Of a stretch of 64,000 bases of DNA, positions 16,763 to 25,996 are shown one piece after another. Source of the stretch: Ruegeria arenilitoris (GTDB lineage Bacteria > Pseudomonadota > Alphaproteobacteria > Rhodobacterales > Rhodobacteraceae); assembly GCF_013032855.1 (NCBI RefSeq), contig NZ_WQDA01000002.1:620001-684000 (forward strand), in the 5' to 3' direction. The notes under the pieces were generated by a model. The model saw only the letters and a program-made list of their open reading frames with translations. It was not told the origin of the DNA and made no database searches. How positions within the stretch are numbered: the stretch's first letter is position 1; every line of letters starts with the position of its first letter. The position numbers and the translations under genes are program-made.

Positions 16763-17674
16763 TCAGTTCGAGGCGATCTGGAACGACGCCGGCTGGCCGG
16801 CGTATTCGTCCAACGCGCCCTGCAGCCATTCCTGATAGGCTTCTTCGCTGACGACTTTGACGGTAATCGGCATGTAGGCGTGGTCCTTGCCGCACAGCTC
16901 GGAGCACTGGCCGAAGTAGATGCCTTCCTTGTCGGCCTGGAACCACAGCTCGGCCAGGCGGCCCGGAACGCCGTCCTGTTTGACGCCAAACGCCGGGATC
17001 GTCCATGAGTGGATCACGTCGGCCGCCGTGACCTGCATCACAACCACCTTGTTGACGGGAACCACGACTGCGGTGTCGGTGGCCAGCAGCCACTCATCCT
17101 CGCTGTAGCCGGCATCGGCCAGCTTGGCGCGCATCGCATCGTCCAGAACGAACGGGGTTACATCCGCATCGGCGGGGCGTGCACCTTCGTCCAGGGTGGC
17201 CGGGTGACCCAGCAGGTAGCTGTCGAACGCAAAGTCGTGATCGACATATTCATAGGTCCAGTACCACTGGTTGCCGGTCACCTTGATGACGACATCACCC
17301 TCGGGGATTTCCTGCTGCTTGAACAGCACCGGCAACGAGAACGCACCGATGAAGACCAGGATCAGGATCGGGCCGATGGTCCAGGCGATCTCGACCGGAG
17401 TGTAGTGCGAGAACCGCGCCGGGGTCGGGTTTACACGCTGGTTGTAGCGCACGATGCAGTATACCAGCAGGCCTGCGACCAGCAGACAGATCGCGGTGAT
17501 GATAACCAGAATCATACCGTCAAGGCGGTGAATCCCTTCGGCCAGGCTGGTGGCCGCCGGCTGGAAGCCCATGCCGCCGTCGACCGGCTTGCCGATGATC
17601 TCAAGATCCTGAGCCATGGCGGGAAGGCTGGAGAGGGCTGCGAACACCCCCGAAAGCATCAAAGCATTCTTCAT
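16763..17674 (-). CDS. coxB: Cytochrome c oxidase subunit II
   Basis: Subunit II carries the CuA centre that receives electrons from cytochrome c. The 303-residue precursor has a signal peptide ending AMA (residue 21), two membrane helices (about 52-74 and 98-118) and the cupredoxin domain. The CuA ligands are intact: H222, C257, C261, H265 and M268, within HSWTIPAFG and [14 protein letters not shown]. The start at 17674 has AGGACAG before it; the frame extends upstream without homology. It heads the cluster, divergent from tldD, with an FNR-type box in the shared intergenic region. Confidence 0.96.
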   Translation of the reverse strand: MKNALMLSGVFAALSSLPAMAQDLEIIGKPVDGGMGFQPAATSLAEGIHRLDGMILVIITAICLLVAGLLVYCIVRYNQRVNPTPARFSHYTPVEIAWTIGPILILVFIGAFSLPVLFKQQEIPEGDVVIKVTGNQWYWTYEYVDHDFAFDSYLLGHPATLDEGARPADADVTPFVLDDAMRAKLADAGYSEDEWLLATDTAVVVPVNKVVVMQVTAADVIHSWTIPAFGVKQDGVPGRLAELWFQADKEGIYFGQCSELCGKDHAYMPITVKVVSEEAYQEWLQGALDEYAGQPASFQIASN

Positions 17675-17817
17675 TTTCTGTCCTGATCGTTTGATCTTTG
17701 CGTCTCTGGCGAACAGGTGTGAATCGGTCACACCTCTCCCGTTGTCTTTGGCCGCGTTAAAAACCATATTCCGGGAGGTAGATAAAGCAAAATGCTTGCG
17801 TCAAACAGACGCTATTT

Positions 17818-17831
17818 TTGATCTGGATCAA
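17818..17831. promoter_or_regulatory. Perfect FNR/FnrL-type box between coxB and tldD
   Basis: The 14 bases TTGATCTGGATCAA match exactly the FNR/FnrL consensus TTGAT-N4-ATCAA. The site lies 144 bases upstream of the coxB start and 20 bases upstream of the tldD start. FnrL of Rhodobacter relatives senses low oxygen and is known to repress aa3 oxidase genes. Repression of coxB or tldD here is an inference. Confidence 0.7.
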
Positions 17832-17850
17832 ACGCGAAAGGCCGCAACCC

Positions 17851-19272
17851 ATGACTCAAGCCCCGTTTCGCCCGTTCGAGACCGCATTGCCGCATGACGA
17901 GGCACTGGCCGTACTGCGCTCGGCCACCGCCGGGGCCGAAGACGGCGAGCTGTTTGTAGAGCGTCGGAAATCCGAAACACTTGCCTTTGACGATGGGCGC
18001 CTGCGCACCGCATCCTACGATGCATCCGAGGGATTCGGGCTGCGTGCCGTGCAGGGTGATGTGGCCGGTTATGCCCACTCGACCGATGTATCAATGCCCT
18101 CGCTGAAACGTGCTGCGGAAACCGCCCGGCTGGCGGTTGGTGACGGTGGAGGCACTTTGGCCGACGCGCCAAGGCGCACAAACAAGCAGCTTTATACGGA
18201 TGCGGACCCGATCGAATCCGCCAGCTTCCCGGTCAAGGTCGAGACTCTGCGCGAAATCGACGGATTTGCGCGCGATCTGGACCCCAGGGTGGTTCAAGTC
18301 AGCGCCGTGATCGCCGCGTCCGTGCAAGAGGTCGAGATCCTCCGCCCCGATGGCACCATGGTACGCGACGTTCGTCCGATGACCCGCCTGAACGTGTCGG
18401 TCATCGTCGAACAGAACGGCCGGCGCGAAAGCGGATCGGCCGGAGGTGGTGGCCGCGTTGGTCTGGACGGCCTGATTGACCCGTCCGATTGGCAGGACAA
18501 GGTCCGAGAGGCGCTGCGCATTGCTTTGGTCAACCTTGACGCCGTTGCCGCTCCGGCCGGCGTGATGGAAGTCGCATTGGGCCCCGGCTGGCCCGGCATC
18601 CTGCTGCACGAGGCCATCGGGCATGGGTTGGAAGGAGACTTTAACCGCAAGGGGAGTTCGGCCTTTGCCGGGCTGATGGGGCAGCGGATCGCCTCCAAGG
18701 GCGTGACCGTGGTGGATGACGGGACGATCCCGGATCGTCGCGGATCGATCACCGTGGATGACGAGGGGACACCGAGCTCGCGCACCGTGCTGATCGAAGA
18801 CGGCATCCTGACTGGCTACATGCAGGACCGGCAGAATGCGCGCCTGATGGGCGTGTCCCCCACCGGCAACGGGCGCCGGCAAAGCTATGCGCACAAACCG
18901 ATGCCACGCATGACCAACACGATCATGCTGGGCGGCGATGCCAACCCGGCGGATCTGGTGGCCGAGATCAAGGACGGCATCTGGGCCGTGGGTTTCGGCG
19001 GCGGCCAGGTCGACATCACCAACGGCAAATTCGTGTTCAGCTGTACCGAGGCCTACCGGGTCGTGAACGGCAAAATCGGCGCGCCGGTCAAGGGCGCAAC
19101 GCTGATCGGCGACGGTCCTTCAGCGTTGAAACGTATCCGGGGTCTGGGCAACGACATGGCCCTGGATCCCGGCATGGGAACCTGCGGCAAGGACGGTCAG
19201 TGGGTGCCCGTGGGTGTGGGTCAACCCACAGTGCTGATGGAGGGGCTGACGGTCGGAGGATCGGCCGCCTGA
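17851..19272 (+). CDS. tldD: Metalloprotease TldD
   Basis: TldD pairs with TldE/PmbA in a zinc protease that degrades unfolded peptides and matures some ribosomal peptides. The 473-residue length is normal. The metal-binding motif HEAIGHGLEGD starts at residue 253, giving H253, H258 and the following E. The C-terminal half has the usual GGGQVDITNGKFVFSCTEAY and the glycine-rich GDGPSALKRI. The start is ATG 17851; a longer frame reaching 17818 would begin inside the FNR-type box. No tldE gene is adjacent, as is common. Confidence 0.95.
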   Translation: MTQAPFRPFETALPHDEALAVLRSATAGAEDGELFVERRKSETLAFDDGRLRTASYDASEGFGLRAVQGDVAGYAHSTDVSMPSLKRAAETARLAVGDGGGTLADAPRRTNKQLYTDADPIESASFPVKVETLREIDGFARDLDPRVVQVSAVIAASVQEVEILRPDGTMVRDVRPMTRLNVSVIVEQNGRRESGSAGGGGRVGLDGLIDPSDWQDKVREALRIALVNLDAVAAPAGVMEVALGPGWPGILLHEAIGHGLEGDFNRKGSSAFAGLMGQRIASKGVTVVDDGTIPDRRGSITVDDEGTPSSRTVLIEDGILTGYMQDRQNARLMGVSPTGNGRRQSYAHKPMPRMTNTIMLGGDANPADLVAEIKDGIWAVGFGGGQVDITNGKFVFSCTEAYRVVNGKIGAPVKGATLIGDGPSALKRIRGLGNDMALDPGMGTCGKDGQWVPVGVGQPTVLMEGLTVGGSAA

Positions 19273-19290
19273 TGCGAATCGCGCGCCTTC

Positions 19291-19323
19291 GGCCGGCACC
19301 ATGGTTAATCCGTGCTGCCGGCC
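19291..19323. repeat. Inverted repeat after tldD
   Basis: Arms GGCCGGCA (19291-19298) and TGCCGGCC (19316-19323) enclose 17 bases in the 228-base gap between tldD and dprA. It may be a weak terminator, but no T-run follows on the plus strand. The centre contains TTAACCAT on the minus strand, a CtrA half-site without its partner. Confidence 0.3.
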
Positions 19324-19500
19324 ACAAAAGGAATGAACCGTAGCGCATCGAAATAGGCGGCCTGAGAAAAGTTATTACTTTCAGATATTTGCGCACCCAT
19401 TCCGCGAAACCCACACTGGAACACGCTAAAATTTTCTGCGATTCACAAGCTGTTAACCCGTCACGCCGTAAACCAGTTCTGCAATCAGGCGGAGCGACGG

Positions 19501-20631
19501 ATGACCGAAGAGCAGCTTTCTTCCAATCACCCCCCACTCCCACCCACCACGGAAGAGGACCGGTTTTCCTGGCTTCGCCTGTTGCGCTCGCGCAAAGTTG
19601 GCCCGGCAACGTTCCGGCGCCTGATGCACGAACATGGCTCGGCGCAGAATGCGCTGGCCGCATTGCCGGAATTGGCACGCGCTGCCGGAATTGAAGGGTA
19701 TGAAATATGCCCGCCCGGCGTCATCGAGGCGGAACTCAAGGCCGCAAAAACCGCCAAAGCGCGGCTTTTGTGCCTTGGGGCCGCCGACTATCCTATGGCA
19801 CTGACCGATCTGAACGATGCCCCTCCTCTGCTTTGGGCAATAGGTGACGTTTCGGTGCTTCAGCGCCCGATGATCTCGCTTGTCGGCGCCCGCAACTGTT
19901 CGTCCTTGGGAACCAGGATGGCGCGGGCTCTGGCAGGTGGTCTGGGTGAGAGTGGCTATGTAGTCGTCTCCGGACTGGCCCGCGGCGCCGACACCGCCGC
20001 GCATCTGGCCACGCTGCAAACGGGAACCGTTGCGGTCATGGCAGGTGGCGTCGACATCATCTATCCGGCGGAAAACAAGGAACTGGCCTGCGACATCGCA
20101 ACCAGCGGATTGCGCATCTCCGAACAACCAATGGGCGTGACCCCGCAGGCCCGCCACTTTCCTCGCCGCAACCGGATCATATCGGGGCTGTCTCAGGCCG
20201 TCGTCGTCGTCGAGGCTGCCGCCAAGTCCGGCAGCCTCATCACGGCGCGCGACGCACTGGACCAGGGACGCGAGGTTCTTGCCGTGCCCGGCCATCCGTT
20301 CGACGCCCGCGCCGCCGGCTGTAATTTTCTGATCCGCGAAGGCGCCACACTTGTGCGCTGCGTGCAGGATGTAATCGACGCCCTGCCCCCGCAGCCGCGC
20401 AGAGCGCCCGAACCTGTCCCCGACACGGCGCCCGTCGCGCAGACAATCACTCCTCCCGAGGCGCTCCACGCCCGAATCCTGGAACGGTTGGGGCCTTCGC
20501 CTTTGGCCGAGGACCAGTTAATCCGGGATGTCGATGCGCCCGCCAGCGTGATCGGCCCCGCTTTGACCGATCTGGAGCTGGATGGTTTGATCCGTCGCCA
20601 ACCGGGCGGGTTGCTGAGCCTCGCCGTCTAA
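19501..20631 (+). CDS. dprA: DNA-processing protein DprA
   Basis: DprA binds incoming single-stranded DNA and loads RecA in natural transformation; it is also present in many bacteria not known to be competent. The 376-residue protein has a small N-terminal helical domain, the Rossmann-like DprA domain (about 115-310) with SLVGARNCSSLGT, GLARGADTAAH and FPRRNRIISGLSQAVVVVEA, and a C-terminal winged-helix domain (about 320-376; EDQLIRDVDAPASVIGPALT). This is the long, three-part form usual in Alphaproteobacteria. It is 149 bases before topA, a common pairing. Confidence 0.95.
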   Translation: MTEEQLSSNHPPLPPTTEEDRFSWLRLLRSRKVGPATFRRLMHEHGSAQNALAALPELARAAGIEGYEICPPGVIEAELKAAKTAKARLLCLGAADYPMALTDLNDAPPLLWAIGDVSVLQRPMISLVGARNCSSLGTRMARALAGGLGESGYVVVSGLARGADTAAHLATLQTGTVAVMAGGVDIIYPAENKELACDIATSGLRISEQPMGVTPQARHFPRRNRIISGLSQAVVVVEAAAKSGSLITARDALDQGREVLAVPGHPFDARAAGCNFLIREGATLVRCVQDVIDALPPQPRRAPEPVPDTAPVAQTITPPEALHARILERLGPSPLAEDQLIRDVDAPASVIGPALTDLELDGLIRRQPGGLLSLAV

Positions 20632-20780
20632 TCTGCCGAGGTGGTTCCAACCCGGGCCGCCGGTCTCAATTAGGCCGGATTTCGGGCCTTTCAGACTGTG
20701 CATTGACAAATCCATCTTGCCCTACACATTTTGCACGGCCATAGAAGGCGCCCAATCCGTCGAGCGAGGTTTTTAACTAA

Positions 20781-23396
20781 ATGCCTGTAGTTGTTGTAGA
20801 ATCCCCGGCCAAAGCAAAAACGATCAATAAATACCTTGGCCCCGACTACACGGTCTTGGCCTCTTACGGCCACGTTCGCGACCTTCCTCCGAAGGATGGA
20901 TCGGTGGATCCCGACCACGAGTTTTCGATGACTTGGGAGGTCGGCACGGACAGCCGCAAACACGTCAAGGCCATCGCCGACGCGCTCAAGGATGACAACG
21001 CGCTGATCCTGGCAACCGACCCCGACCGCGAGGGCGAGGCGATCAGTTGGCACCTGCAGGAGGCGCTGACCAAACGCCGCTCGATCAAGAAGGATACGGC
21101 CGTCAGCCGCGTGACGTTCAACGCCATCACCAAGGATGCGGTGACCAAGGCCATGCAGAACCCGCGCGAGGTGGACATGCCGCTGGTCGAGGCGTATCTG
21201 GCCCGGCGCGCATTGGATTACCTGGTCGGCTTCAACCTGTCGCCGGTTCTGTGGCGCAAGCTGCCCGGCGCGAAATCGGCCGGACGCGTGCAATCGGTCT
21301 GCCTGCGCCTGATCGTCGAGCGCGAGATGGAGATCGAGGCCTTCAAGCCCGTGGAATACTGGTCGGTCAAGGCGCTGTTCGAAACGCCGCGCGGCCAGAC
21401 CTATGAGGCGCGGCTGGTCACGCTGGCCGGCAAGAAGCTGGACAAGCATGACATCGCCAACGCCACCCAGGCCGAACTGGCGGTGCAGGCCATCACCAGC
21501 CGCGCGCTGAGCGTGACCTCGGTCGAAGCGAAGCCAGCCGCGCGCAATCCCAGCGCCCCGTTCATGACCTCGACCCTGCAGCAAGAAGCCAGCCGCAAAT
21601 TCGGCATGGGCGCCCGCCACGCGATGCAGGTGGCGCAGCGTTTGTACGAGGCCGGACACATTACCTATATGCGAACCGACGGCATCGACATGGCACCCGA
21701 GGCCGTCGCCGCCACGCGGGACGCGATCAAGGACCGGTTCGGTGCCGAATACGTGCCGGACAGCCCGCGCATGTACAAGAACAAGGCCAAGAACGCGCAG
21801 GAAGCGCACGAATGCATCCGGCCCACGGACATGACCAAGGATGCGGCCGCCCTGAAACTGTCGGATGACGATCAGCGCAAGCTGTACGATCTGATCTGGA
21901 AGCGCACGATCGCATGCCAGATGGCCGCCGCGCGGCTGGAACGCACGACCGTCGAAATAGGCAGCGATGACGGTCAGGTGGGCCTGCGCGCCACCGGTCA
22001 GGTTGTGCTGTTCGACGGTTTCATGCGCGTCTACGAGGAAGGCCGCGACGATGTCGAGGACGAAGATGACAAGCGCCTGCCCCAGATCATGCAGGGTGAT
22101 CCGGCGCGCTTTGCCAAGACCACGCTGAAGGATCAGTTTGACAAGGCCATCGCCGACGGCGCGGACAAGAAGGCCATCCTGTCGGAAAACCAGGCGGTTC
22201 TGGCGCTGCAACACCACACCCAGCCGCCGCCGCGCTATACCGAGGCGACTCTGGTCAAACGGATGGAGGAACTGGGCATCGGGCGACCCTCGACCTATGC
22301 CTCGATCGTCACCACGATTCAGGACCGCGGTTACGTTCGCAAGGACAAGAATCGCCTGATCCCCGAGGAAAAGGGCCGGATCGTCACGATCTTCTTGCTG
22401 AATTTCTTCCGCCAGTATGTGGGATACGAATTCACTGCCAACCTCGAAGAGCAGCTGGACGAGGTGAGCGCCGGCGCCCGCGACTACAAGGACCTGCTTT
22501 CCAAGTTCTGGCGCGATTTCTCGGCCGCGATCGCCGAGACGTCAGAGCTGCGGATTTCGGAAGTGCTCGACAAACTGGACGAGGCACTGGCCCCGCAGTT
22601 GTACCCCCCGCGCGAGGATGGCTCGGATCCGCGCATCTGCCCCAAATGCGGGGTCGGACGGCTGCACCTGAAAACCTCGCGGACCGGCGGATTCGTGGGC
22701 TGCGGGAACTATCCCGAATGCACCTATACCCGCCCCATCGCCGGTGAAGGCGCCGAGGGCGAGGAACGCATGCTGGGCATGGATGGCGAGGATGAGATCT
22801 GGCTGAAATCCGGACGCTTCGGCCCCTATGTCCAGCGCGGCGAAGCCACGCCCGAGAACAAGAAACCGCCGCGCGCCTCTTTGCCCAAGGGCTGGAGCAA
22901 GGATGACATGGACCTTGAGAAGGCGCTGACCCTTCTGAGCCTGCCGCGCGAGATTGGCGAACACCCCGAGGGCGGTATGATCAGCGCCAATTTCGGGCGT
23001 TTCGGCCCCTATATCATGCACCAGCTGCCGGATGAGGCGAAGCCGGTCTATGCCAACCTCAAGGATCCCAACGACGTGTTCGAAATCGGCATGAACCGGG
23101 CCGTCGAACTGTTGGCGGAAAAGCGCGCCAATCCCGGGCGGCGCGGACGGGCTGCGGCCAAACCGCTGAAGGAGCTGGGCGAGCATCCCGATGGCGGCAC
23201 GATCCAGGTTCTGGACGGGCGCTATGGGCCTTATGTGAAGTGGGAAAAGGTCAACGCGACCCTGCCCAAGGACATCAAGCCCGAGGACGTGACGCCCGAA
23301 ATGGCGGTGGAACTTGTCAATGAGAAGGCGGCCAAGAAAGGCACCCGCAAAAAGGCCGCGCCCAAGAAGAAAGCCACCAAGAAGAAAGCCGGCTGA
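20781..23396 (+). CDS. topA: DNA topoisomerase I
   Basis: A type IA topoisomerase that relaxes negative supercoils. The 871-residue protein opens with the TOPRIM domain (VVVESPAKAKTINKYLG at 3-19, with DPDREGEAISWHL after it). The catalytic tyrosine is Y296 in HITYMRTDG. A single four-cysteine zinc ribbon (CPKCG...GCGNYPEC) lies near residue 620, followed by topoisomerase C-terminal repeats (FGRFGPY) and a lysine/alanine-rich tail. A TTGACA hexamer at 20703 may be a -35 element, but no convincing -10 is seen. Confidence 0.97.
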   Translation: MPVVVVESPAKAKTINKYLGPDYTVLASYGHVRDLPPKDGSVDPDHEFSMTWEVGTDSRKHVKAIADALKDDNALILATDPDREGEAISWHLQEALTKRRSIKKDTAVSRVTFNAITKDAVTKAMQNPREVDMPLVEAYLARRALDYLVGFNLSPVLWRKLPGAKSAGRVQSVCLRLIVEREMEIEAFKPVEYWSVKALFETPRGQTYEARLVTLAGKKLDKHDIANATQAELAVQAITSRALSVTSVEAKPAARNPSAPFMTSTLQQEASRKFGMGARHAMQVAQRLYEAGHITYMRTDGIDMAPEAVAATRDAIKDRFGAEYVPDSPRMYKNKAKNAQEAHECIRPTDMTKDAAALKLSDDDQRKLYDLIWKRTIACQMAAARLERTTVEIGSDDGQVGLRATGQVVLFDGFMRVYEEGRDDVEDEDDKRLPQIMQGDPARFAKTTLKDQFDKAIADGADKKAILSENQAVLALQHHTQPPPRYTEATLVKRMEELGIGRPSTYASIVTTIQDRGYVRKDKNRLIPEEKGRIVTIFLLNFFRQYVGYEFTANLEEQLDEVSAGARDYKDLLSKFWRDFSAAIAETSELRISEVLDKLDEALAPQLYPPREDGSDPRICPKCGVGRLHLKTSRTGGFVGCGNYPECTYTRPIAGEGAEGEERMLGMDGEDEIWLKSGRFGPYVQRGEATPENKKPPRASLPKGWSKDDMDLEKALTLLSLPREIGEHPEGGMISANFGRFGPYIMHQLPDEAKPVYANLKDPNDVFEIGMNRAVELLAEKRANPGRRGRAAAKPLKELGEHPDGGTIQVLDGRYGPYVKWEKVNATLPKDIKPEDVTPEMAVELVNEKAAKKGTRKKAAPKKKATKKKAG

Positions 23397-23407
23397 TCCC
23401 GGCCCCC

Positions 23408-23446
23408 GCGGGCGGTTAGGTAGAAATACCACCCGCCCGCAGGTTT
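23408..23446 (+). terminator. Hairpin after topA with GAAA tetraloop
   Basis: Outer arms GCGGGCGG (23408-23415) and CCGCCCGC (23433-23440) carry an inner stem GGTA/TACC closed by a GAAA tetraloop (23423-23426). The short T-run at 23444-23446 follows. Probably the topA terminator, separating it from the CoA-transferase operon. Confidence 0.55.
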
Positions 23447-23510
23447 CATTGACTTCCCAATGACGTGGCGGCACAACCTGCCCATCACCATGTCATTGGG
23501 GGAGTTTTCC

Positions 23511-24215
23511 ATGAAGAAAGTCTATGCCAATGCCACCGAGGCCCTCGATGGGATACTTCGGGATGGCATGCTGATCGCGGCCGGCGGGTTCGGCCTGTGC
23601 GGCATTCCCGAATTGCTGCTGCAGGCGATCAAGGAATCTGGCGTGAAGGATCTGACCTTTGCCTCGAACAACGCAGGCGTCGACGACTTCGGCATCGGCA
23701 TCCTGCTGCAGACGCGGCAGGTCAAGAAGATGATCAGCTCGTATGTCGGCGAGAACGCCGAGTTCATGCGCCAGTACCTGTCGGGCGAGCTTGAGCTGGA
23801 ATTCACCCCGCAAGGCACCCTGGCCGAGCGCATGCGCGCCGGCGGCGCGGGCATCCCGGGCTTCTACACCAAGACCGGCGTCGGCACCGTGATCGCCGAG
23901 GGCAAAGAGCACAAGGAGTTCAACGGCGAGACCTACATCCTCGAGGAAGGGATCTTTGCCGATCTGGCCATCGTCAAGGCATGGAAGGCCGACGACACCG
24001 GCAACCTGGTGTTCCGCAAGACCGCCCGCAACTTCAACGTGCCGGCCGCGACCTGCGGTAAGATCTGTGTGGCCGAGGTCGAAGAGATCGTGCCGCGCGG
24101 TTCGCTGGACCCCGACTGCATCCACCTGCCCGGCATCTATGTGCACCGGGTCATTCAAGGTCAGCACGAGAAGCGCATCGAACAGCGCACCACCCGCAAG
24201 AAGGAGGAAGCGTAA
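23511..24215 (+). CDS. scoA: 3-oxoacid CoA-transferase subunit A
   Basis: The alpha subunit of a two-subunit CoA-transferase of the succinyl-CoA:3-ketoacid type, which activates acetoacetate by moving CoA from succinyl-CoA. The 234-residue protein has the family stretch AAGGFGLCGIPELLLQAI (about 19-36), then TFASNNAGVDDFGIG and the glycine-rich GGAGIPGFYTKTGVGT. The start at 23511 follows a GGGGGAG ribosome binding site; the upstream extension is not homologous. It overlaps the beta subunit by one base. A related acetate or acyl CoA-transferase is an alternative. Confidence 0.9.
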   Translation: MKKVYANATEALDGILRDGMLIAAGGFGLCGIPELLLQAIKESGVKDLTFASNNAGVDDFGIGILLQTRQVKKMISSYVGENAEFMRQYLSGELELEFTPQGTLAERMRAGGAGIPGFYTKTGVGTVIAEGKEHKEFNGETYILEEGIFADLAIVKAWKADDTGNLVFRKTARNFNVPAATCGKICVAEVEEIVPRGSLDPDCIHLPGIYVHRVIQGQHEKRIEQRTTRKKEEA

Positions 24216-24841
24216 TGCCCTGGGACCGCAATCAGATGGCCGCGCGTGCGGCCGAGGAACTGGAAGACGGCATGTATGTGAACCTCGGCATCGGGATTCC
24301 GACGCTGGTGGCGAACTATGTGGGCGACAAGGACATCACCCTGCAATCGGAAAACGGCATGCTGGGCATGGGCCCCTTCCCCTATGAGGGCGAAGAGGAC
24401 CCCGACCTGATCAACGCCGGCAAGCAGACCATCACCGAACTGCCCCGCACCGCCTATTTCGACAGCGCCACGTCCTTTGCCATGATCCGCGGCGGCAAGA
24501 TCGCGGCGGCGATCCTTGGCGCGATGGAGGTCGACGAGAAAGGCGATCTGGCCAACTGGATGATTCCGGGCAAGCTGGTCAAGGGCATGGGCGGCGCGAT
24601 GGACCTGGTGGCCGGCGTCGGACGGGTCATCGTGGTGATGGACCACACCAACAAGCACGGCGACAGCAAGGTGCTGAAGGAATGCACCCTGCCGCTGACC
24701 GGCAAGGGCGTGGTTGACCGCATCATCACCAACCTGGGCGTGCTGGACGTGGTCGAAGGCGGGTTGAAGATCGTCGAACTGGCCGATGGCGTCAGCGAAG
24801 AAGAGATGCGCGCGGCGACTGAGGCGACCATCGCCGGCTGA
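24215..24841 (+). CDS. scoB: 3-oxoacid CoA-transferase subunit B
   Basis: The beta subunit, 208 residues, carries the catalytic glutamate that forms the glutamyl-CoA intermediate: E46 in ITLQSENGMLGMGPFP. NLGIGIPTLVANYV comes before it, and GGAMDLVAGVGRVIVVMDH after it, both family features. The ATG shares its A with the TAA stop of scoA, so the subunits are made in step. A strong bidirectional terminator follows at 24865. The pair probably serves ketone-body or polyhydroxybutyrate turnover; the exact acyl substrate is inferred. Confidence 0.9.
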   Translation: MPWDRNQMAARAAEELEDGMYVNLGIGIPTLVANYVGDKDITLQSENGMLGMGPFPYEGEEDPDLINAGKQTITELPRTAYFDSATSFAMIRGGKIAAAILGAMEVDEKGDLANWMIPGKLVKGMGGAMDLVAGVGRVIVVMDHTNKHGDSKVLKECTLPLTGKGVVDRIITNLGVLDVVEGGLKIVELADGVSEEEMRAATEATIAG

Positions 24842-24864
24842 CTTCTGAGCAAACACAGAAACCG

Positions 24865-24893
24865 AAAGGCCCGCCAATCGGCGGGCCTTTTTT
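24865..24893. terminator. Bidirectional terminator between scoB and the transglycosylase
   Basis: Arms AAAGGCCCGCC (24865-24875) and GGCGGGCCTTT (24880-24890) with loop AATC are followed by three more T on the plus strand. The last bases of the T-run belong to the TAA stop of the convergent transglycosylase, so one structure serves both genes. Confidence 0.85.
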
Positions 24894-25758
24894 AATTCAT
24901 GGACTGAAAGACGCACCCGTCGGAAATCAGCATAGGCGGAGTGGCACACAACGCTCGGGCCACCTGGAAGGCGGCAAGAACCTTGGGGACATAGTCGCGC
25001 GTTTCAGCATAAGGCGGAACGCCATTGTGTTTTCGCACCGCGCCTTCACCGGCGTTGTATCCCGCCAGGACGAGAATCGGGTCGTCGTTGAACTCACCCA
25101 TCAGCCAGTCCAGGTATTTCACGCCGCCGGCGATATTCTGTTCCGGCAACATGCTGTCGGTCACGCCGAACCGCTTGGCCGTGGCAGGCATCAGTTGCAT
25201 CAAACCCTGTGCTCCGGCCGAGCTGACGGCAGTGGGGCGACCACCTGATTCAACGGACATGACCGCAAGGACCAGCGCTGGCGACACTTTTGTTCCTACA
25301 GTCGTACGGAGAATATCGACCCCGCGCTGCTCGACGATCTTCTGAAGATTCTGCAGCCGCGGAGATGAAATCTGGGTCGCCGCCAAAGCCTGCAGGGCTT
25401 CGTCAAGGCGGCCTGGGCCGGCTCGGGTCATATCTGGCGATACCTTGTCCCAGAACGCCTTGTACGCGCCCTCGGGGGTCTTTTTCTTCATTATGTCCGG
25501 AAAGGCCGCCGGAGGGACTTTGGTCCGGGCTATGATATCGGGCACGACCAAATCGGGACCCGTGCTGGGCGCTGAAGGTGCTGATGCGTGTTCTTGCGGA
25601 CTGATCTGTACCGTCACTCGCGGGCGTTCCCCCGCTTTGGGAGCCTTGATCCGTTTGTAAACGCCGCGTGGCTCGATGTCCGCAGCAGGTGCCGGAGCCG
25701 CCACGGCAACCAGCAACGCCAAAACGCCGGCGCATGTCAGTGCGTCCCGGAAAATCAT
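24892..25758 (-). CDS. Exported lytic transglycosylase (SLT domain)
   Basis: A 288-residue exported enzyme that cleaves the peptidoglycan glycan chain, leaving an anhydro-muramyl end. Residues 1-26 are a signal peptide (LALLVAVAAPAPAADIE). The SLT domain is C-terminal (about 155-275). The catalytic glutamate lies in AVMSVESGG near residue 168, followed by SSAGAQGLMQLMPATAKRFG and LAGYNAGEGAVRKHNGVPPY, all family features. I prefer the ATG at 25758 with GAGG nine bases before it; an ATG at 25773 is also possible. It is divergent from the tad pilus locus and could open the wall for its secretin, but this is only positional. Confidence 0.9.
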   Translation of the reverse strand: MIFRDALTCAGVLALLVAVAAPAPAADIEPRGVYKRIKAPKAGERPRVTVQISPQEHASAPSAPSTGPDLVVPDIIARTKVPPAAFPDIMKKKTPEGAYKAFWDKVSPDMTRAGPGRLDEALQALAATQISSPRLQNLQKIVEQRGVDILRTTVGTKVSPALVLAVMSVESGGRPTAVSSAGAQGLMQLMPATAKRFGVTDSMLPEQNIAGGVKYLDWLMGEFNDDPILVLAGYNAGEGAVRKHNGVPPYAETRDYVPKVLAAFQVARALCATPPMLISDGCVFQSMN

Positions 25759-25926
25759 TTCTGCCTGCCTCATCTGTTCTTTTGAGTTGATTTGATACGC
25801 GAATCTTCCCGCAAGGCCAGAAAAACAAAGCGAATTGGGGCGGTTTTGCCTCATTTGGCGCAATTTTGCACCGCCGAAACAGCGTGGCGGGTTAGTGTCA
25901 AAAATTTTTTGTTTTTTATTTCAATA

Positions 25927-25945
25927 GGTTACCAGATTGGTGACC
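25927..25945. promoter_or_regulatory. Tandem GGTNACC sites upstream of pilin 1
   Basis: GGTTACC (25927-25933) and GGTGACC (25939-25945) are two near-identical palindromic heptamers whose centres are 12 bases apart. They lie about 36-54 bases before the GG of the sigma-54-like promoter, where an activator dimer could bind. Function is inferred from position only. Confidence 0.3.
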
Positions 25946-25979
25946 AAAAAGTTAAGCCTGAGGCAAAAAATTCGTTGTT

Positions 25980-25996
25980 TGGCCCAATTCCTGCCA
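25980..25996 (+). promoter_or_regulatory. Sigma-54-like promoter of pilin 1
   Basis: TGGCCCAATTCCTGCCA has GG at 25981-25982, exactly ten bases, then GC at 25993-25994, the -24/-12 layout of RpoN promoters. Expected start of transcription is near 26006. A nearly identical element precedes pilin 2 at the same distance from its start codon. Confidence 0.5.

Noticed and set aside
19301..19310. TTAACCAT (minus strand), a CtrA half-site after tldD
   Set aside because: No second half-site at the right distance, and the place does not fit a promoter of dprA.
25857..25869. TTTGGCGCAATTTTGCACC, like the sigma-54 core
   Set aside because: Spacer between GG and GC is nine bases; RpoN promoters need ten.
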